The translations under genes and the position numbers were made by a program. This document shows positions 59,252-64,000 of a DNA stretch of 64,000 nucleotides, piece after piece (position 1 is the first letter of the stretch; each line of letters starts with the position of its first letter). Source of the stretch: Marinobacter santoriniensis NKSG1 (lineage in GTDB: Bacteria; Pseudomonadota; Gammaproteobacteria; Pseudomonadales; Oleiphilaceae); contig NZ_APAT01000015.1 in assembly GCF_000347775.1 (NCBI RefSeq), positions 1,054,001 to 1,118,000 of the forward strand. Direction: 5' to 3'. The notes under the pieces are model-generated. The model was not told the origin of the DNA and searched no databases. It saw only the letters and a list, made by a program, of their open reading frames with translations.

Positions 59252-60058
59252 CTACTGCATCAGCGGCGAATCCGGAATCTCCAGGTCCACGCCTTCAACA
59301 CCGGTTTCCGCCGCGAGCACCTGAAGGTACTGGCGGAAGGCCCGACGGGTAACGCTCTCGCTCAGGTACTGGCGGATCTGGGGTTTGACGTGTTCGTAGG
59401 GCAGTGTCTCGCCGTCGATGCGCTGGTCGACGCGGACAATGTGCCAGCCGTAGCGACTTTCGATCAGTGCCGGATGCAGGCCCTCGTTCAGCGCCAACAC
59501 CGGTCGTTCAAACTCATCCACGGTTTGTCCCTTGCTGATCTGGCCCAGGCTGCCGTTCTGGTGCCGCGACTCGCAGGCGGAGTACTGTTTGGCCAGGTCA
59601 GCGAACCGGGAACGGCCGTCGATCAGGGCAGACAGGAGTTGCTGGCCGACTTCTTCCTGTCGGATCCGCTCCTGTACGTCGTCCGGCGCGGCTGCCAGCA
59701 GGATGTGGCTGACGGCCATCAGCGTCGGGCTGCGAAAGCGTGACGGATTCGCAGCATAGAAGCGTTCGCAGGCGTCTTCGCTGAGTTCCGGAACGGCGAG
59801 TTCGAGTTCCAGCACCCTGGCAATGCGGTCTTCCTCATCCTCGAGGCTGTCGAGGTTCAGGCGGCTCGCCTGTTGCAGCAGCAGTTCCCGGATCGCGAGG
59901 CTTTTTGCCGCCGCGTGCCAGGCTTCGGCCAGCTCTTCCGCCGGGTGATGCTGCATCTCCCGGGCGATGTCGTCTTCCGATATCAATGTTTCTCCCACGT
60001 AAACCGGTGGAAACTGGTTTCTGGGCTTGTCGGCTTCGCCGGTTGGGATCAGTTGCAT
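59252..60058 (-). CDS. PpiC-type peptidyl-prolyl isomerase of the nar operon
   Basis: 268 aa parvulin. N-terminal helical part and a rotamase domain with VSHILLAAAPDD, FADLAKQYSAC, NGSLGQISKGQ and YGWHIVRVD. No signal peptide, so it is cytoplasmic, as is the equivalent gene after narI in Pseudomonas. Its ATG 60058-60056 follows narI by 76 nt. It is thought to aid folding of the nitrate reductase, without proof. Confidence 0.88.
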   Translation of the reverse strand: MQLIPTGEADKPRNQFPPVYVGETLISEDDIAREMQHHPAEELAEAWHAAAKSLAIRELLLQQASRLNLDSLEDEEDRIARVLELELAVPELSEDACERFYAANPSRFRSPTLMAVSHILLAAAPDDVQERIRQEEVGQQLLSALIDGRSRFADLAKQYSACESRHQNGSLGQISKGQTVDEFERPVLALNEGLHPALIESRYGWHIVRVDQRIDGETLPYEHVKPQIRQYLSESVTRRAFRQYLQVLAAETGVEGVDLEIPDSPLMQ

Positions 60059-60134
60059 GGTATTCACCTTGGTAACGTTGGGGGGCTGATCATGGGGTCA
60101 GATGAAACGTTCATCTGACCCCGTTTTCCCAAAC

Positions 60135-60812
60135 TCAGGCGCGCTTGCGCACGACCTGGTAACGGCGACCGAAGTACTCCAGCGGCACACTCAGCATGTG
60201 CACCAACCGGGTGAACGGGAACAGCACAAAGATGGTCAGCCCGAGCAGGATGTGGATCTTGTAGATCCAGCCCATGCCCAGGAGGTTGTCCGCCGCATCG
60301 CCCTGGAAGGTGAAGATGCCCTGGGCCCAGCTGGCCAGGCGCAGCATGTTGCCGCCGTCGAGGTGGCCGAGTGTCGGCGGGATGGTCAGCAGACCCAGTG
60401 CTACCTGGATGACCAGCACCACGATGATCATGTTGTCGGCAAAGGTGCTGCTCGCCTTAACCCTCGGGTCGGTCAGGCGGCGATACGCCAGCATGCCGCC
60501 ACCGATCAGGGTCATCACGCCGGCAATGCCACCGACAACGATGGCCATCACCTGTTTCTGGCCGGCAGTGATCAGCCATTCATAGGCCCAGTGAGGCGTC
60601 AGCAGCCCCACCAGGTGACCGAACAGGATCACCAGGATGCCCACATGGAACAGCACACTGGCGATTACCATGTTTTTCTTGCGCAGCATCTGGCTGGACT
60701 GGGCCCGCCAGGTAAACTGCCCCTGGTCGTACCGCGCCCAGGTGCCCAGAATCAGGACAATCAGCGCGATGTACGGATAGATTCCGAACAACAGTGTATT
60801 GAGATAGGACAT
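60135..60812 (-). CDS. narI: Respiratory nitrate reductase gamma subunit NarI
   Basis: 225 aa cytochrome b subunit with five membrane segments. It holds two haem b groups (histidines in NTLLFGIYPYIAL, FHVGILVILFGHLVG and near KIHILLGLTIFVLFPFTRLVHMLS, where only HILLGLT is key). It oxidises quinol and passes electrons to NarH. Starts 20 nt after narJ. Confidence 0.96.
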   Translation of the reverse strand: MSYLNTLLFGIYPYIALIVLILGTWARYDQGQFTWRAQSSQMLRKKNMVIASVLFHVGILVILFGHLVGLLTPHWAYEWLITAGQKQVMAIVVGGIAGVMTLIGGGMLAYRRLTDPRVKASSTFADNMIIVVLVIQVALGLLTIPPTLGHLDGGNMLRLASWAQGIFTFQGDAADNLLGMGWIYKIHILLGLTIFVLFPFTRLVHMLSVPLEYFGRRYQVVRKRA

Positions 60813-60832
60813 GGTTCTTTCCTCCTGCGCTC

Positions 60833-61573
60833 TCAGGCGCGACCGGCCTGACGGGGTGTGGCGTCCGTCATCAGTTGATCACTCAGGTGAATGGTCTGGG
60901 TCTGTTCCAGTTCACGGCGTCGTTGTCCAACCACGCTGCCGGTACTGCAGGAGCTACCCTGATCGTCGACAAACTTCACCATCTCCTCTTCCCAGACTTT
61001 ATCCAGCGCTTCCGGGGTATCGTCCCGCTCTTCCGAAGCCACCAGCTGGGCCAGCTCCTGGCGGTTGGCCTTGCGGCCTGACAGTTCCAGGAGCGAGTCC
61101 ATGACCACGTGATAGAAGCTCTCGCGCTGATACAACCGCTCACCCAGCAGGCCAAGGATGTGGTGAATGTCCTCCAGCCAGTTTTTGATCTCGTCCCATG
61201 GACGGGTCGAGAGGTATTCCAGGAACAGCGGCAGGTAGTCCGGCAGTTCCCGGGCGTCGATCTCCAGACCGTTGGCGCGGTATTCTTCCATCAGGTCCAC
61301 CATGGCCTGGCCGCGATCCCTGGATTCACCGTGCACGTGTTCGAACAGCAGCAGGGACGTCGCCCTGCCCTTGTCGAACGTGCCCACATAGTTCTCCTGC
61401 AGGTCCATCAGGTCACCCCTGCACAGCATGTCGATGCCGCGCAGCAGTTGTTCCTTGTTCTGCCGCGGCAGCCGGCCGTCCTCCAGGACGGCGGCGACCA
61501 GGGCGTCCTTGGAGGCCTGTAGCTCCTCGGTGGGGTACTCGAGTACCCGTGCCAATACTTTCAAGAGTTGCAT
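60833..61573 (-). CDS. narJ: Nitrate reductase assembly chaperone NarJ
   Basis: 246 aa TorD-family chaperone that binds apo-NarG and guides Mo-cofactor insertion. LLKVLARVLEYPTEEL, LQENYVGTFDKG and LFEHVHGESRDRG are the family signatures. ATG 61573-61571 has AAGGAGG close by. It is followed by narI. Confidence 0.95.
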   Translation of the reverse strand: MQLLKVLARVLEYPTEELQASKDALVAAVLEDGRLPRQNKEQLLRGIDMLCRGDLMDLQENYVGTFDKGRATSLLLFEHVHGESRDRGQAMVDLMEEYRANGLEIDARELPDYLPLFLEYLSTRPWDEIKNWLEDIHHILGLLGERLYQRESFYHVVMDSLLELSGRKANRQELAQLVASEERDDTPEALDKVWEEEMVKFVDDQGSSCSTGSVVGQRRRELEQTQTIHLSDQLMTDATPRQAGRA

Positions 61574-61583
61574 CGTGGCCTCC

Positions 61584-63158
61584 TTATTCCTGTAGCTGTT
61601 TCGGATCAACCTGCTTCACGGTGGACAGCTTCTGCACCATGCTGGTGGTCTGCTTGCGGCCACCGAACATGTTGAATTTGCTGTCACCGTTGCAACCATC
61701 ACCAAAGCTGAAGCCGCAGCCGTTACGCTCGCCGTAGGCAGTTGCATCCGGGAAGGCTTCCTTGGCCAGTTCGCGGTGGCTGGTGGGGATCACAAAGCGA
61801 TCCTCGTAGTTGGCGATCGCCAGGTAGCGGTACATTTCGTCCGCCTGGGCCTTGCTCAGGCCGGCTTCCTCGAGGGCCCGCAGGTCTTCCCGGCCTTCCA
61901 CGGTTTCAGCACGCTTGTACAGACGCATGGCCATGATCCGCTTGAGAGCACGCACGATGGGTTTCTCGTCACCGGCGGTCAGCAGGTTGGCCAGGTACTT
62001 CACCGGAATCCGCAGGCTTTCGATCTTCGGCAGCACGCCGTCGAACTCCACCTTGCCGGCTTCGGCCGCCGACTGGATCGGGCTGAGCGGCGGCACGTAC
62101 CAGACCATCGGCAGGGTGCGGTATTCCGGGTGCAGCGGCAGGGCCAGTTTCCAGTCCACCGCCATCTTGTAGACCGGGCTTCTCTGGGCGGCTTCGATGA
62201 CATTCATCGGGATGCCGTCCTTTTTCGCCTGCTCGATCACTTTCGGGTCGAACGGGTCCAGAAAGATTTCCAGCTGCTTCTCGTAGAGCTCCTGCTCACC
62301 CGGGGCGCTGGCCACTTCCTCGATGCGATCGGCGTCGTACAGCAGGACGCCGAGGTAACGGATCCGGCCGACACAGGTCTCGGAGCACACGGTCGGCATG
62401 CCCGCTTCGATGCGCGGGTAGCAGAAGATGCACTTCTCGGACTTGCCGGTTTTCCAGTTGAAGTAGATCTTCTTGTACGGGCAGCCGGAGACACACATGC
62501 GCCATCCGCGGCACTTGTCCTGATCGATCAGGACGATGCCGTCCTCCTCCCGTTTATAGATGGCACCGCTCGGGCAGCTGGCGACACAGGCCGGGTTCAG
62601 GCAGTGCTCGCACAACCGCGGCAGGTACATCATGAAGGTGTTTTCAAACTGGCCGTAGATATCCGCCTGCACCTGGTCAAAGTTCTTGTCCTTGCGGCGT
62701 TTGGCGAACTCGGTACCGAGAATTTCTTCCCAGTTCGGGCCCCATTCGATTTTCTGCATGCGCTGACCGGAGATCAGCGAGCGCGGCCGGGCAATCGGCT
62801 GGTGCTTGCTGTCGCCAGCGGTGTGCAGATGCTGGTAGTCGAAATCAAACGGCTCGTAGTAGTCGTCGATTTCCGGCAGGTCGGGGTTGGCGAAGATGTT
62901 CGCCAACACCCGGAAGCGGCCGCCGATCTTCGGGCGGATTTTGCCCGAGCTGTCGCGCATCCAGCCGCCTTTCCATTTGTCCTGGTTCTCCCATTCCTTC
63001 GGGTAACCGATACCGGGTTTGGTTTCGACGTTGTTGAACCAGGCGTATTCCATGCCTTCCCGGCTGGTCCAGACGTTCTTGCAGGTCACTGAACAGGTAT
63101 GGCAACCAATGCACTTGTCCAGGTTCAGTACCATGCCGACTTGGGAACGGATTTTCAT
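61584..63158 (-). CDS. narH: Respiratory nitrate reductase beta subunit NarH
   Basis: 524 aa iron-sulfur subunit. The first cluster motif is C16, C19, C22, C26 (KCIGCHTCSVTC); further clusters lie in CEHCLNPACVASCPSG, and the one with a Trp in place of a Cys, DKCRGWRMCVSGCPYKK, is the 3Fe-4S centre as in other NarH. Conducts electrons from NarI to NarG. Its ATG overlaps the narG stop in ATGA. Confidence 0.97.
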   Translation of the reverse strand: MKIRSQVGMVLNLDKCIGCHTCSVTCKNVWTSREGMEYAWFNNVETKPGIGYPKEWENQDKWKGGWMRDSSGKIRPKIGGRFRVLANIFANPDLPEIDDYYEPFDFDYQHLHTAGDSKHQPIARPRSLISGQRMQKIEWGPNWEEILGTEFAKRRKDKNFDQVQADIYGQFENTFMMYLPRLCEHCLNPACVASCPSGAIYKREEDGIVLIDQDKCRGWRMCVSGCPYKKIYFNWKTGKSEKCIFCYPRIEAGMPTVCSETCVGRIRYLGVLLYDADRIEEVASAPGEQELYEKQLEIFLDPFDPKVIEQAKKDGIPMNVIEAAQRSPVYKMAVDWKLALPLHPEYRTLPMVWYVPPLSPIQSAAEAGKVEFDGVLPKIESLRIPVKYLANLLTAGDEKPIVRALKRIMAMRLYKRAETVEGREDLRALEEAGLSKAQADEMYRYLAIANYEDRFVIPTSHRELAKEAFPDATAYGERNGCGFSFGDGCNGDSKFNMFGGRKQTTSMVQKLSTVKQVDPKQLQE

Positions 63159-64000
63159 TTTACAGCCTCCTGAACGGTGTCATTGCCTTCGCCATCAAGC
63201 CAGTTAACGTTGTGCATCCTGCGAACCACCACGAATTCGTCGCGGTTCGAGCCGACGGTGCCGTAGTAGTTGAAGCCATAGGAATATTGGGCATAACCAC
63301 CGATCATGTGGGTCGGCTTGGGGCATACCCGGGTGACCGAGTTGTGGATGCCGCCCCGGGTACCGGTGATCTCGGAGCCCGGGATATTCACGATCCGCTC
63401 CTGGGCGTGGTACATCATCACCATGCCCGGCATGACCCGCTGGCTCACCACCGCCCGGGCCGCAATGGCACCGTTGGCGTTGAACAGCTCGATCCAGTCG
63501 TTGTCCTCGATACTCAGTTCCCTGGCGTCGTCTTCACTCAGCCAGACAATCGGCCCGCCGCGAGACAGGGTCAGCATCAGCAGGTTGTCGCTGTAGGTGC
63601 TGTGAATACCCCATTTCTGGTGCGGCGTGATCCAGTTCAGCGCTTTCTCCGGATTGCCGTTGCTACGCTGATTCAGCATGTGCGAGACAGTTTTGGTGTT
63701 GATGGGTGGGCGGTACACCAGCAGGCTCTCGCCAAACGCGCGCATCCACTCGTGATCCTGGTAGAACTGCTGACGCCCGGTCAGGGTCCGCCAGGGGATC
63801 AACTCATGCACGTTGGTATAACCGGCGTTGTAGGACACATGCTCGTCTTCCAGGCCAGACCAGGTCGGGCTGGAGATGATCTTGCGGGGCTGTGCCACGA
63901 TGTCCCGGAAGCGGATTTTCTCCTCTTCCTTGTTGGTGGCCAGATGGGTGTGATCGAGGCCGGTAAATTCGGACAGCGCCGCCCAGGCCTTTACAGCAAC
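63155..64000 (-). CDS. narG: Respiratory nitrate reductase alpha subunit NarG (3' part only)
   Basis: The last 281 codons of the catalytic Mo-bisMGD subunit are visible; the frame is open to the window end. Family segments are YNAGYTNVHELIPWRTLTGRQQFYQDHEW (GRQQFYQDH key), YRPPINTKTV and TRGGIHNSVTRVCPKPTHMIGGYAQ (KPTHMIGGYAQ key). With NarHI it reduces nitrate to nitrite on the cytoplasmic side. The N-terminal half and any promoter lie beyond the window. Confidence 0.96.
   Translation of the reverse strand, partial: VAVKAWAALSEFTGLDHTHLATNKEEEKIRFRDIVAQPRKIISSPTWSGLEDEHVSYNAGYTNVHELIPWRTLTGRQQFYQDHEWMRAFGESLLVYRPPINTKTVSHMLNQRSNGNPEKALNWITPHQKWGIHSTYSDNLLMLTLSRGGPIVWLSEDDARELSIEDNDWIELFNANGAIAARAVVSQRVMPGMVMMYHAQERIVNIPGSEITGTRGGIHNSVTRVCPKPTHMIGGYAQYSYGFNYYGTVGSNRDEFVVVRRMHNVNWLDGEGNDTVQEAVK

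Overview
The window is chromosomal DNA, about 60% G+C by eye, from a marine gammaproteobacterium that most resembles Marinobacter. The basis is gene content: a bifunctional wax ester synthase/diacylglycerol acyltransferase, a DesT/DesB-type acyl desaturase locus, a SahR-controlled SAM cycle, and a full nos/nor/nar denitrification block. The species cannot be fixed from sequence alone. Genes are dense and convergent neighbours often overlap by a few bases. No tRNA, rRNA, transposase, integrase, phage gene or CRISPR array was seen.

Layout. 1-6.2 kb: trhO (cut by the window edge), a DsbA-like thioredoxin-fold protein, a nitronate monooxygenase, a chemoreceptor and the cbpA-cbpM co-chaperone pair. 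6.6-12.2 kb: central carbon genes fba, pgk, epd and tkt, all on the minus strand. 12.3-17.5 kb: the SAM cycle, sahR-metK-ahcY-metF, with SahR-type palindromes before sahR and before metK. 17.7-20.0 kb: a polar amino acid ABC transporter. 20.0-29.9 kb: housekeeping genes (DUF2505, bioA with a BirA-type operator, rsmE, DUF445, HDOD, YihY, FadL-type porin, 2-hydroxyacid dehydrogenase, tpm). 30.4-35.3 kb: the prkA-yeaH-ycgB (PrkA/DUF444/SpoVR) stress cluster. 35.3-42.5 kb: TrpB2-like enzyme, LrgA/LrgB, wax ester synthase, then desT divergent from a reductase and desB. 42.5-64 kb: nitrogen oxide respiration. It holds nsrR, a 71-aa membrane protein, a hemerythrin-type protein, qNor (norB), moaA, a TPP enzyme, nosRZDFYL, two small unknowns, a DNR-type regulator, ppiC and narIJHG (narG is cut by the window end).

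How the parts work together. NarGHI reduces nitrate at the cytoplasmic membrane, with NarJ as assembly factor and MoaA supplying molybdopterin. qNor reduces NO to N2O, and NosZ reduces N2O to N2 with NosRDFYL for electron supply and copper-site maturation. Nitrite reductase is not in the window. Control appears to come from a DNR/FNR box before nosR, a similar box before dnr, and NsrR-type boxes flanking the 71-aa gene and the hemerythrin/norB promoter.

The most unusual feature is a family of at least nine roughly 100-bp inverted-repeat elements (family A), at 836, 6335, 6483, 7768, 14804, 15023, 22930, 52954 and 59124. Each has a long outer stem (about 21-30 bp) whose sequence differs from copy to copy but stays self-complementary. 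The stem is capped by a 53-58-nt core holding two small hairpins whose bases also co-vary. A second family (B) has a different conserved loop and sits as two adjacent copies at 29942 and 30108. All copies lie between genes pointing the same way, usually just after a stop codon, with no T-run. I do not recognise either family as a named element.
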